This document shows positions 26,341 to 34,913 of a stretch of DNA of 64,000 bases, in pieces. This DNA is from Achromobacter sp. AONIH1 (GTDB taxonomy: Bacteria > Pseudomonadota > Gammaproteobacteria > Burkholderiales > Burkholderiaceae_B), in assembly GCF_002902905.1 (NCBI RefSeq), contig NZ_CP026124.1, forward strand, positions 124,001-188,000. Direction: 5' to 3'. Below the pieces are notes generated by a model. That model saw only the letters and a list, made by a program, of their open reading frames with translations. It did not search any database and was not told where the DNA came from. Each line of letters starts with the position of its first letter. Positions within the stretch are counted from its first letter, which is position 1. The position numbers and the translations under genes are program-made.

Positions 26341-27795
26341 ATGTCCACACCTATCTGGCTGCGCCCGCTGCTTCTGGCCGGCGCGCTGCTGTCCCCGCCC
26401 GCATCCTGCCTGGCCGCCCCCATCGCCGCCGCCTCGGCGGCGGCCGCCCTCGCGCCCACGGCCATCCCCGCCCCCGCGTCCAGCGTCGCGACCAAGGCCA
26501 AGACCCACGCCCGGCCCTCGGCGCCGCCTCCTGGCATGCCGCAGTTCGGCGCGGGCGCCTACGGCCGCTACCTGGTGCTGAAGGTGCAGGGCCCGACCGG
26601 CCCCCAGCTCGCGCCGCACACGCCCTACCGCCTGTTCCTGACCGGCAAGGATCAGTCCATCCGCAACACGCCCGACGGCAGCGGCGTAATCCACGGCGTG
26701 ACCGACGCGCAGGGACGCACCGCCTGGATCTGGACCGAGACCGACCACCTGGCCCGCGATTTCACCCTGGTCCGGCTGGCCGGCGACTACAGCTGGGGTC
26801 AGGTATTCCAGCTGAGCAGCAGCGGCGAGCACGCGCCGGTGGCCGGATACCCCTACCGCATCGCGCTGCATCAGCGCTGGGGCGAGCTGCAGACCGACAT
26901 GGGCTATACCTCCGCGCAGGGCAACACGGCCTATGTCAGCGATGCCATGCCTGCGGCCTCGCTCAATCTGTACACGAGCAACGACTTCGATTTCGACCCT
27001 GCCTGCTTCACTGAACTGAACATGCTGAACCTGGAGCTGGCCCGGCGCGATCTGGATGCCGCCCGGGAGCGGGTCGCCGCCATGGGCTGCGCGGACGCGC
27101 CGGCAGGCAAGGTGGCGCTGGCGACCGTGCTGCTGGGCGCGGGCCAGCCCGAATGGGCGCGGCGCACCGTGGAGGAAGCCACCGCGCCGGCATGGATCGA
27201 ACGCATCAGCCCGCTGGACGATCAGGCGCTGGCCGACCGCTACATGCTGCACAAGCTGCTGGGCATGCCCGACGCCGCCCTGGCAGACGCCATGGAATTG
27301 CAGCGCCGCCAGGCTCGCAAGTCCGGTCGGCCGGATCCGGACTACGCCAACAGCGTCGCCTACTACCTGGCGGACTTCCCGGATTACCTGCCGCAAGCCG
27401 AGGCCCAGGCGCGGCGCTCGATCCGCGCGGCCGGCCTGCGGCCCTACAACCAGGCCACGCTGGGCTGGATACGCTTTCTGCGCGGCGACGCCGCCGGCGG
27501 GCTGGATATGCTGAAACGCGGCTATGCGGCACAGCCGCGCGATGAGGAAATGGTCGCCGACTACGGCCTGGCGCTATGGCGTGACGGCCAGCAGGCGCTG
27601 GCGCGGCGGATCTGGGACCAGGCCGAGGCCCAGTGCGTGTGGGGCCGGCGCCTGTACGATGCGCTGCGCGCCGTGGACTACCCGCATCCACTGTTCCACG
27701 CCTCCGGCAGCGCGCAAGTGCAGGCCTACCAGCAGCGCTGCGCGCAGCCCCGGCCGACCCGCGACAAACGCCATCCGCGCGGCGCGGCCGCCTGA
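26341..27795 (+). CDS. Exported two-part protein: beta-rich domain plus helical repeats, function unknown
   Basis: About 484 residues. A signal peptide (LLLAGALLSPPASCLAA) is followed by an Ala/Pro linker (about 30-60). Residues 65-200 contain two related-looking beta-sandwich-like stretches: GRYLVLKVQGPTGPQLAPHT with TPYRLFLTG, then DAQGRTAWIW, and a second with YPYRIALHQRWG and TSAQGNTAYVSDA. These resemble the prealbumin-like modules seen beside type VI secretion spikes. The remaining 280 residues are helical repeats, probably TPR-like. I do not recognise the family. ATG 26323 is an alternative start. It is a single-gene unit. Confidence 0.75.
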   Translation: MSTPIWLRPLLLAGALLSPPASCLAAPIAAASAAAALAPTAIPAPASSVATKAKTHARPSAPPPGMPQFGAGAYGRYLVLKVQGPTGPQLAPHTPYRLFLTGKDQSIRNTPDGSGVIHGVTDAQGRTAWIWTETDHLARDFTLVRLAGDYSWGQVFQLSSSGEHAPVAGYPYRIALHQRWGELQTDMGYTSAQGNTAYVSDAMPAASLNLYTSNDFDFDPACFTELNMLNLELARRDLDAARERVAAMGCADAPAGKVALATVLLGAGQPEWARRTVEEATAPAWIERISPLDDQALADRYMLHKLLGMPDAALADAMELQRRQARKSGRPDPDYANSVAYYLADFPDYLPQAEAQARRSIRAAGLRPYNQATLGWIRFLRGDAAGGLDMLKRGYAAQPRDEEMVADYGLALWRDGQQALARRIWDQAEAQCVWGRRLYDALRAVDYPHPLFHASGSAQVQAYQQRCAQPRPTRDKRHPRGAAA

Positions 27796-27852
27796 GGCGA
27801 ACCGCGCCAGCGATCCCGGCCCGGGCAGCAGCGCGGGCCGCGCATGCCCGGC

Positions 27853-28818
27853 TCAGGCCGCGGCAAGCTCCGTGCGCTCTACCGGATCGGCGGCGATCGC
27901 CGCCAGGCAGGCCGCCAGCACCTTTTCCGGCGGGATGCTGTTGATGCCCGCGCCGACGACGTCGGGCACGACATCAACGGCGCCAGGACGTTGCCAGAAC
28001 CATTCGGGGTTGGACTCGTTGAACACGCCCACGTAAGGCACGCCCACGCCCTGCGCGATATGCGAGGGACCGCAGTCATTGGCGACGATCAGGCGCGCGC
28101 GCAGCATCAGCGCCGACAGCTCCGGAATGGTCCGGCAATACTCGATCCGGAATTCCGGACGGCGCAGGCTGTTGATCAGTTCAAGCTCGGCGGCCTCGTC
28201 CGGCCCCAGCACGAAGGAAAACTGCGTGCCGCGCCCGATCGAGGTCTTGAGCAGGTCCGCCAGCCGGATGTAGTGCGCGATGCTCCAGCGCTTGAACGGA
28301 CCGGAGCCGCCGCCTGGAATCATCACCACGTCGACCGGCGCCACCGGGCGCTTGCGCTGCTCGGCGATTTCCCGGAAGCAGTTCAGCGCCGCCTGGTGGG
28401 GATCGAAGGAACGGTAGGTGCCCAGCAGCCGCAGATTGGCCAGGCCGATGTATTCGCCGATGTTCTTGGGATGCGAATGCGTCCAGGCGCCGTCGCTCAG
28501 GCGATTGTTGCGAAAGCCCATGCGCAACGCCGGACGGCGCAGCAGGCTGACCAGCCCGTAGCGCTCGCTGCTGTGATGCAGATTGATCGACGCATTGGCG
28601 CGCGCGGGCAGGCAGCGCACGTGTTCGCGGAAGCTGGACACGCGCACGAATTCATCCACCCAGGGCAGGGACGTGTAGTAACGCCCCACGTCATCCCGGG
28701 CCACGACCCGCAGCCGCTGCGACGGCCACCATTGCTTGAGCTGATAGAGCGTTGGAAACGCCACGACCTGATCCCCGTAGCGGGGCTGGCTCCTGATATA
28801 GACGACCGTATCCGGCAT
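27853..28818 (-). CDS. Glycosyltransferase family 9 (heptosyltransferase-like)
   Basis: 321 residues from the ATG at 28818; an ATG at 28878 would add 20. The N-terminus MPDTVVYIRSQPRYGDQVVAFPTLYQLKQ and the C-terminal half (MIPGGGSGPFKRW, and ARLIVANDCGPSHIAQGVGVPYVGVFN) are the donor-side landmarks of GT9 enzymes such as WaaC/WaaF, which transfer ADP-heptose to the lipopolysaccharide core. The first start is preceded by GGGAAAGAGGG. No other lipopolysaccharide genes are adjacent, so acceptor and exact sugar are open. Confidence 0.82.
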   Translation of the reverse strand: MPDTVVYIRSQPRYGDQVVAFPTLYQLKQWWPSQRLRVVARDDVGRYYTSLPWVDEFVRVSSFREHVRCLPARANASINLHHSSERYGLVSLLRRPALRMGFRNNRLSDGAWTHSHPKNIGEYIGLANLRLLGTYRSFDPHQAALNCFREIAEQRKRPVAPVDVVMIPGGGSGPFKRWSIAHYIRLADLLKTSIGRGTQFSFVLGPDEAAELELINSLRRPEFRIEYCRTIPELSALMLRARLIVANDCGPSHIAQGVGVPYVGVFNESNPEWFWQRPGAVDVVPDVVGAGINSIPPEKVLAACLAAIAADPVERTELAAA

Positions 28819-29218
28819 ACCCTCTTTCCCGTATTCCCTGAATTGCACCCGCCGCCCTGCGCGACGGATGACTGACATCGAGATTGATTCTCTTATTGGT
28901 ATCGCGGCGCTTTTTCAGCTGCCGATCACGCCTCGGCCAGCCGCCCTGGACGCTTCTTCCTGTCCCGGGCGCCACGGCCGCTCGCCGTCATCGCAACGGC
29001 CACGCCGCCGATGCCGGCATTTGGCGAATTTACCCGCAGCGCCTCAAACGGAATACAAGAGCTTGTTGAATAAATGTGAAGAGTTTTGAAGTCGTTGTTT
29101 TTTGTCACAAACAGGTCCGGAGCCGCGCTTGCCTGCGTCCCGTCCGTCCGGCGCTATGATCGGTACATACGCTGCACGTTGCGCGCCGTTCCGAGGGGAT
29201 CGGCACAGGAGACTCACC

Positions 29219-29398
29219 ATGACGCATTTCCCATCCGCTTTCCCCCTGTCCCGCCTGGCCATGCTGTTGGCCATGACCCTGGCGCTGGCCGGCTGCTCGC
29301 TCGGCCCTGGCGGCCCGCCCCACCCTGGCGCGGCCAACCCGTACAGCAGCGGCGGCTTCCATGACGCCGGCCCGAACTACCCCGACACCGGCCTTTGA
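29219..29398 (+). CDS. Small lipoprotein
   Basis: 59 residues. Signal peptide with lipobox LALAGC, giving a mature lipoprotein of only about 34 residues, rich in Gly, Pro and Asn and with no clear fold. CAGGAGACTCACC before the ATG is a good ribosome binding site, and a -10-like TATGAT is at 29155-29160 without a well-spaced -35. The 340-bp stretch between the GT9 start and this gene otherwise holds nothing I can identify. Immediately after the stop is a perfect 18-bp inverted repeat. Function unknown. Confidence 0.7.
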   Translation: MTHFPSAFPLSRLAMLLAMTLALAGCSLGPGGPPHPGAANPYSSGGFHDAGPNYPDTGL

Positions 29399-29400
29399 CA

Positions 29401-29438
29401 CGATGGTTCCCCAGGGCGCCCGCCCTGGGGAACCATCG
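29401..29438. repeat. Perfect 18-bp inverted repeat with 2-bp centre
   Basis: The arms 29401-29418 (CGATGGTTCCCCAGGGCG) and 29421-29438 are exactly complementary with only CC between them, starting 3 nt after the lipoprotein stop. It can fold as a very stable hairpin in RNA from either strand. No T-run follows, so it would be a non-canonical terminator or a 3'-end stabiliser; a protein-binding site is the alternative. Confidence 0.7.
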
Positions 29439-29513
29439 CCATGCGCGGCGCCTGTCCCGGCTTCCTCCTCTCCCCCGATCTCATCCGGGCCCGGCATTGC
29501 GGCTCGCCGACAG

Positions 29514-29670
29514 ATTGTCGACACGAACGCCCGCCCCCTGCCCCCGCCGCCGCGCAGCCCCGCCCACGCGCTTGCGCCTTTCCCGCCTCGCGGGTAAATT
29601 GTTGACAATTATTCGAGACAATCCCGCCAATTCCGCATTTCGCTCGCCAATTCGAGCCAGATTGTCGACA
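29514..29670. promoter_or_regulatory. Repeated GntR/FadR-type operator sites before the gntR-acnD-prpF unit
   Basis: ATTGTCGACA occurs at 29514-29523 and again at 29661-29670, and a related palindrome AATTGTTGACAATT lies at 29597-29610; an inverted half-site (GACAAT) sits at 29618-29623. These resemble the TTGTxxACAA-like dyads bound by FadR-subfamily GntR proteins. The last site ends 2 nt before the gntR ATG, so binding there would block initiation of transcription or translation. No conventional ribosome binding site is visible before that ATG. Confidence 0.55.
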
Positions 29671-29672
29671 CC

Positions 29673-30383
29673 ATGAGCCAGATCCTCACGCTCCCGAACG
29701 CCGCGCCAGGCGATGGCGAAACGCTGTCGGACCAGATCTTCAAGAAGATCCAGGCCGCCATCGTCAAGGGCGAGATGGCCCCGGGCAGCAAGATTTCCGA
29801 ACCCGAGCTGGCCCGCATCCATGGCGTCAGCCGTGGCCCGCTGCGCGAGGCGCTGCACCGCCTGGAAGGCCAGAGGCTGCTGGTGCGCGTGCCGCACGCC
29901 GGCGCGCGGGTGGTGTCGCTGAGCCAGCAGGAACTGTGCGAGCTGTACGAAATCCGTGAATCGCTCGAAGGCATGGCCTGCCGCCTGGCCGCCGAGCGCA
30001 TGCCGGCCGCCGAGGTGCAGGAATTGCGCCGCGTGCTGGAAGCGCACGAGCGCGACGAGGCATTCCAGGCGGGCCTGGGCTACTACCAGCAGGAGGGCGA
30101 CTACGACTTCCACTACCGCATCGTCAAAGGCAGCGGCAACCAGATGCTGTTCCGCATGCTGTGCGACGAGCTCTACCAGCTCGCGCGCATGTACCGCATC
30201 CAGTACTCGACCACGCCCAACCGCCCCCGGCAGTCCTTTGCCGAACACCACCGCATTCTCGACGCCATTGCCGACCGCGATGGCGAGCTGGCTGAACTCC
30301 TGATGCGCCGCCACATCCGCGCATCCCGTCTCAACATCGAACAACAGATCGCCCAGGGCAACCTCCGGCGTACCGAGGCATGA
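29673..30383 (+). CDS. GntR-family (FCD/FadR subgroup) regulator of the acnD-prpF genes
   Basis: 236 residues. GntR winged helix at 18-85 (SEPELARIHGVSRGPLREALHRLEGQRLL), then an all-helical FCD effector domain with metal-binding-type residues DYDFHYRI and AEHHRILDAI. It is the first gene of the unit, overlapping acnD by 4 nt, and is surrounded by likely operator copies, so negative autoregulation of the whole operon, relieved by a C4-C7 di- or tricarboxylate, is the simplest model (inference). Confidence 0.9.
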   Translation: MSQILTLPNAAPGDGETLSDQIFKKIQAAIVKGEMAPGSKISEPELARIHGVSRGPLREALHRLEGQRLLVRVPHAGARVVSLSQQELCELYEIRESLEGMACRLAAERMPAAEVQELRRVLEAHERDEAFQAGLGYYQQEGDYDFHYRIVKGSGNQMLFRMLCDELYQLARMYRIQYSTTPNRPRQSFAEHHRILDAIADRDGELAELLMRRHIRASRLNIEQQIAQGNLRRTEA

Positions 30384-32998
30384 TGAACAAATCCTATCGC
30401 AAGCCCCTGCCGGGCACCCGCCTGGACTACTTTGATGCGCGCGCCGCCGTCGAGGCCATCGCGCCCGGCGCCTATGACGGCCTGCCGTACACCTCGCGCG
30501 TGTTGGCGGAAAACCTTGTGCGCCGCTGCGAGCCGTCGCAGCTGACGGACGCGCTCAAGCAGCTGATCGAGCGCCGCCGCGACCTGGACTTCCCCTGGTA
30601 TCCGGCGCGCGTGGTCTGTCATGACATCCTGGGCCAGACCGCGCTGGTCGATCTGGCCGGCCTGCGCGACGCCATCGCCGACAAGGGCGGCGATCCGTCC
30701 AAGGTCAACCCGGTGGTGCCGGTGCAGCTGATCGTGGACCACTCGCTGGCCGTGGAATACGGCGGCGACGACCCCGACGCCTTCGCCAAGAACCGCGCCG
30801 TCGAAGACCGCCGCAACGAAGACCGCTTCCATTTCATCGACTGGACCAAGCAGGCCTTCCGCAACATCGACATCGTGCAGCCCGGCAACGGCATCATGCA
30901 CCAGATCAACCTGGAACGCATGTCGCCGGTGGTCCACGCGCAGGACGGCGTGGCCTACCCCGACACGCTGGTCGGCACCGACAGCCACACTCCGCACGTG
31001 GACGCGCTGGGCGTGATCGCCATCGGCGTGGGCGGCCTGGAAGCCGAAAACGTGATGCTGGGCCGCGCGTCCTGGATGCGCCTGCCCGACATCATCGGCG
31101 TGGAGCTGTCCGGCCGTCCCGGCCCCGGCATCACCGCCACCGACGTGGTGCTGACGCTGACCGAATTCCTGCGCAAGGAAAAGGTCGTGGGCGCCTACCT
31201 GGAGTTCTACGGCGCCGGCGCCGCCGCGCTGACGCTGGGCGATCGCGCCACCATCTCGAACATGGCGCCCGAGTACGGCGCCACCGCCGCGATGTTCGCC
31301 ATCGACCAGCAGACCATCGACTACCTGCGCCTGACCGGCCGCGAGGACGAACAGATCGCGCTGGTCGAGACCTACGCCAAGACCGCCGGCCTGTGGGCCG
31401 ACAGCCTGACGCAGGCGCGGTACGAGCGCGTGCTGCGCTTCGACCTGTCCACCGTGGTGCGCACGCTGGCCGGCCCGTCCAACCCGCACCGCCGCCTGCC
31501 GGTCGCGGACCTGGCCGAGCGCGGCATCGCCGGCAAGGTCGAGAACCAGCCCGGCCTGATGCCCGACGGCGCCGTCATCATCGCCGCCATCACCAGCTGC
31601 ACCAACACCAGCAACCCGCGCAACGTGATCGCCGCCGGCCTGCTGGCGCGCAACGCCAACCGAGCCGGGCTCACGCGCAAGCCCTGGGTCAAGAGCTCGC
31701 TGGCGCCCGGCTCCAAGGCCGTCGCGCTGTACCTGGACGAAGCCGGCCTGACCACGGAGCTGGAACAGCTGGGCTTCGGCGTGGTCGCCTTCGCCTGTAC
31801 CACATGCAACGGCATGTCCGGCGCGCTCGATCCCAAGATCCAGCAGGAGATCATCGACCGCGACCTCTATTCCACCGCCGTGCTGTCGGGCAACCGGAAC
31901 TTCGACGGCCGCATCCATCCCTACGCCAAGCAGGCCTTCCTGGCGTCGCCGCCCCTGGTGGTGGCCTACGCCATCGCCGGCACCATCCGTTTCGACATCG
32001 AGCGCGACGTGCTGGGCACGGACGCCAGCGGCCGCGAGATCCGGCTCAAGGACATCTGGCCCACCGACGCCGAAATCGACGCCGTGGTCAAGGCCGCCGT
32101 CAAGCCCGAGCAGTTCCGCAAGGTCTACGCGCCCATGTTCGGCATCCAGGACGAGCGCCGCGCCGCCGTCGATCCGCTGTACCCCTGGCGCCCGCAGAGC
32201 ACCTACATCCGCCGCCCGCCGTACTGGGAAGGCGCGCTGGCCGGCGCGCGCACGCTGCGCGGCATGCGCCCGCTGGCCGTGCTGGGCGACAACATCACCA
32301 CCGACCACCTCTCGCCGTCCAACGCCATCCTGATGGACAGCGCCGCCGGCGAATACCTGCACAAGATGGGCCTGCCGGAAGAGGACTTCAATTCCTACGC
32401 CACCCATCGCGGCGATCACCTGACCGCGCAGCGCGCCACCTTCGCCAACCCCAAGCTGTTCAATGAAATGGTGAAGAACGCCGACGGCACGGTGCGACAG
32501 GGCTCGCTGGCCCGCGTCGAGCCGGAAGGCCAGGTCATGCGCATGTGGGAAGCCATCGAGACCTACATGGACCGCAAGCAGCCGCTGATCATCGTGGCCG
32601 GCGCCGACTACGGCCAGGGCTCGTCGCGCGACTGGGCCGCCAAGGGCGTGCGCCTGGCCGGCGTGGAAGCCATCGTGGCCGAGGGCTTCGAGCGCATCCA
32701 CCGCACCAACCTGATCGGCATGGGCGTGCTGCCGCTGGAGTTCAAGCCCGGCGTCAATCGCAAGACGCTGTCGCTGGACGGCACCGAGACCTACGACGTG
32801 ATCGGCGAGCGCAAACCGCGCGCCGACCTGACGCTGGTCATCCACCGCGCCAATGGCGAAACCGTGCAGGCCGCGGTGACCTGCCGCCTGGACACGGCCG
32901 AGGAAGTCTCCATCTACGAAGCCGGCGGCGTGCTGCAGCGCTTCGCCCAGGACTTCCTGGAAGCCGAATCGGCCGGCGCGGCCAAGCAGGCCGGCTGA
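30380..32998 (+). CDS. acnD: Fe-S 2-methylcitrate dehydratase AcnD (aconitase family)
   Basis: 872 residues, an aconitase A-like enzyme. [4Fe-4S] cysteines are visible in SCTNTSNPRN (about residue 407) and ACTTCNGMSG (about 473-476), and the swivelling C-terminal domain has YGQGSSRDWAAKG. AcnD dehydrates 2-methylcitrate to 2-methylaconitate in the methylcitrate route of propionate breakdown and needs PrpF to complete the isomerisation. Assignment as AcnD rather than plain aconitase rests on the adjacent prpF and on features such as the start YRKPLPGTRLDYFDARAAVE. prpB and prpC are not in this window. ATG 30380 overlaps the gntR stop; ATG 30383 is an alternative. Confidence 0.9.
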   Translation: MMNKSYRKPLPGTRLDYFDARAAVEAIAPGAYDGLPYTSRVLAENLVRRCEPSQLTDALKQLIERRRDLDFPWYPARVVCHDILGQTALVDLAGLRDAIADKGGDPSKVNPVVPVQLIVDHSLAVEYGGDDPDAFAKNRAVEDRRNEDRFHFIDWTKQAFRNIDIVQPGNGIMHQINLERMSPVVHAQDGVAYPDTLVGTDSHTPHVDALGVIAIGVGGLEAENVMLGRASWMRLPDIIGVELSGRPGPGITATDVVLTLTEFLRKEKVVGAYLEFYGAGAAALTLGDRATISNMAPEYGATAAMFAIDQQTIDYLRLTGREDEQIALVETYAKTAGLWADSLTQARYERVLRFDLSTVVRTLAGPSNPHRRLPVADLAERGIAGKVENQPGLMPDGAVIIAAITSCTNTSNPRNVIAAGLLARNANRAGLTRKPWVKSSLAPGSKAVALYLDEAGLTTELEQLGFGVVAFACTTCNGMSGALDPKIQQEIIDRDLYSTAVLSGNRNFDGRIHPYAKQAFLASPPLVVAYAIAGTIRFDIERDVLGTDASGREIRLKDIWPTDAEIDAVVKAAVKPEQFRKVYAPMFGIQDERRAAVDPLYPWRPQSTYIRRPPYWEGALAGARTLRGMRPLAVLGDNITTDHLSPSNAILMDSAAGEYLHKMGLPEEDFNSYATHRGDHLTAQRATFANPKLFNEMVKNADGTVRQGSLARVEPEGQVMRMWEAIETYMDRKQPLIIVAGADYGQGSSRDWAAKGVRLAGVEAIVAEGFERIHRTNLIGMGVLPLEFKPGVNRKTLSLDGTETYDVIGERKPRADLTLVIHRANGETVQAAVTCRLDTAEEVSIYEAGGVLQRFAQDFLEAESAGAAKQAG

Positions 32999-33079
32999 GG
33001 CCAGGCCACGGCTGGCGGGCGCCCGACCCCGGCGCGCCCGCCTCCCCCGATCAACCCGACAGACCCCGAGGACCGCGAC

Positions 33080-34264
33080 ATGGCCCACGCTCCCCAGACC
33101 AAGATTGCCGCCACCTACATGCGCGGCGGCACCAGCAAAGGCGTGTTCTTCAAGCTGGACGACCTGCCCGAATCGGCGCGCGCGCCCGGCGCCGCGCGCG
33201 ACGCGCTGCTGATGCGCGTGATCGGCAGCCCCGACCCCTACGGCAAGCAGATCGACGGCATGGGCGCGGCCACCTCCAGCACCAGCAAGACCGTCATCAT
33301 CGGCAAGAGCACCCGCCCCGGCCACGACGTCGACTACCTGTTCGGCCAGGTCTCCATCGACCAGGCCTTCGTCGACTGGAGCGGCAACTGCGGCAACCTG
33401 TCGGCCGCCGTCGGCCCCTTCGCCATCACCAACGGCCTGGTCGACCCGGCCCGCGTGCCGCGCGACGGCATCGCCACCATCCGCATCTGGCAGGCCAATA
33501 TCGGCAAGACCATCATCGCCCACGTGCCGATGACGAACGGCGAAGTGCAGGAAACCGGCGACTTCGAGCTTGACGGCGTGACCTTCCCCGCCGCCGAGCT
33601 GCAGCTGGAATTCATGGACCCGGCCGAGGACGGCGACGGCGGCTCGATGTTCCCAACCGGCAAGCTGGTGGACGACCTGGACGTGCCGGGCGTGGGCACC
33701 TTCAAGGCCACCATGATCAACTCCGGCATTCCCACCATCTTCCTGGACGCCGAGGCGCTGGGCTACACCGGCGCCGAACTGCAGGAAGACATCAACGGCG
33801 ACGCCGCCGCGCTGGCGCGCTTCGAGGCCATCCGCGCCCACGGCGCGCTGCGCATGGGCCTGATCAAGTCGCTGGAAGAGGCCGCGTCCCGCCAGCACAC
33901 GCCCAAGGTCGCCTTCGTCGCGCGCCCGCGCGACTACGTGGCTTCCAGCGGCAAGAAGATCGGCGCGGGCGACGTGGACGTGCTGGTGCGCGCGCTGTCC
34001 ATGGGCAAGCTGCACCACGCCATGATGGGCACCGCCTCGGTCGCCATCGCCACGGCGGCGGCCGTGCCCGGCACGCTGGTCAACCAGGCCGCCGGCGGCG
34101 GCGAGCGCGACCAGGTCTGCTTCGGCCACCCCTCGGGCACGCTGCGCGTCGGCGCGCAGGCGCAGTTGGTGGACGGCGAATGGAAGGTCACCAAGGCCAT
34201 CATGAGCCGCAGCGCCCGCATCCTGATGGAAGGTCGCGTGCACGTGCCTCGCGCAGGCTTCTGA
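33080..34264 (+). CDS. prpF: 2-methylaconitate cis-trans isomerase
   Basis: 394 residues, the length of characterised PrpF. The start APQTKIAATYMRGGTSKGVF is nearly invariant in the family, and two diaminopimelate-epimerase-like lobes follow (WSGNCGNLSAAVGPFA is the first lobe landmark; VCFGHPSGTLRVGA the second). It isomerises trans- to cis-2-methylaconitate, the partner reaction of AcnD. It begins 81 nt after acnD; no terminator is visible in the gap, so it is likely co-transcribed. Confidence 0.93.
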   Translation: MAHAPQTKIAATYMRGGTSKGVFFKLDDLPESARAPGAARDALLMRVIGSPDPYGKQIDGMGAATSSTSKTVIIGKSTRPGHDVDYLFGQVSIDQAFVDWSGNCGNLSAAVGPFAITNGLVDPARVPRDGIATIRIWQANIGKTIIAHVPMTNGEVQETGDFELDGVTFPAAELQLEFMDPAEDGDGGSMFPTGKLVDDLDVPGVGTFKATMINSGIPTIFLDAEALGYTGAELQEDINGDAAALARFEAIRAHGALRMGLIKSLEEAASRQHTPKVAFVARPRDYVASSGKKIGAGDVDVLVRALSMGKLHHAMMGTASVAIATAAAVPGTLVNQAAGGGERDQVCFGHPSGTLRVGAQAQLVDGEWKVTKAIMSRSARILMEGRVHVPRAGF

Positions 34265-34339
34265 TCCTCGGGAAAAAATCGTCCCCGCCCGCGCCCGGCA
34301 AGAGGCGCGCAATTCCCGGCATCCTCGCGGGCCGGGCGA

Positions 34340-34358
34340 GGCGGGCCTCGTGCCCGCC
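34340..34358. terminator. Possible bidirectional terminator hairpin after prpF
   Basis: GGCGGGC (34340-34346) pairs with GCCCGCC (34352-34358) around CTCGT, lying between the prpF stop and the convergent gene that ends at 34379. No T-run is present, so it would act weakly or with Rho. Confidence 0.3.
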
Positions 34359-34378
34359 CCGGCTATGCGTCGCGCGTC

Positions 34379-34696
34379 CTACAGATAGGACAGCGTGACG
34401 ACATAGTGCCTGGTCTTGCCCTGCGCGCCTTCACGCGCCGGCAGCGGATCCACACGCACCTGCACATGCCTGGCGCTGCGCGTGGACGCTTTCACAGGCT
34501 GGCCCGCGGCGCGGGCCCGCTCGGCTTCGCACTCGACGCTGACCTGCAGGCTGCCCGGACGCGTCTTGGGCGAGCAGCTCGCGGGCTCCACGATGGCGCC
34601 GTAAAAACGGATCTCTCCGCCCTGGGCATGGACCGTGGAGACAGCGCCGGCGACGCTGAGGAGCAAGACCGGTAGACAACGACGTGGCGTAATCAT
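34379..34696 (-). CDS. Small exported protein with fimbrial-subunit-like N-terminus
   Basis: 105 residues from the ATG at 34696, which is preceded by a strong AGGAGG four bases away. Signal peptide MITPRRCLPVLLLSVAGAVSTVHAQ, then GEIRFYGAIVEPASC, which looks like the first strand and first cysteine of type 1 pilin-like subunits; a second cysteine follows at about 56 (SVECE), consistent with the pilin disulfide. At 80 mature residues it is much shorter than a real pilin (about 150), and no chaperone or usher is nearby. It could be a mini-subunit or a divergent exported protein. Family assignment is tentative. Confidence 0.65.
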   Translation of the reverse strand: MITPRRCLPVLLLSVAGAVSTVHAQGGEIRFYGAIVEPASCSPKTRPGSLQVSVECEAERARAAGQPVKASTRSARHVQVRVDPLPAREGAQGKTRHYVVTLSYL

Positions 34697-34913
34697 GGCG
34701 CCTCCTGACAACGAAGCGCCGGCATTCGAAACCGGCCGGCCTTCATTGTCTTAACGACCTACGCACATCGAATTTAATGGCCTGTCCTAGGACTACGCGC
34801 CTGAGACTTTCCCTTAATTGCGCCGCAATAGCGCTGCCGGAAATGGCGCGCACGAACGACATCACGGTGCCGACCATGCACCGCAACACACTGGGTGGGA
34901 TCGAGGTTCGAGG

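Noticed and set aside
30173..34312. A 1379-codon open frame on the minus strand across acnD and prpF
   Set aside because: It is antisense to two confidently identified enzymes, His/Ala/Gly/Gln-rich in the way GC-biased third positions produce, and matches no fold.
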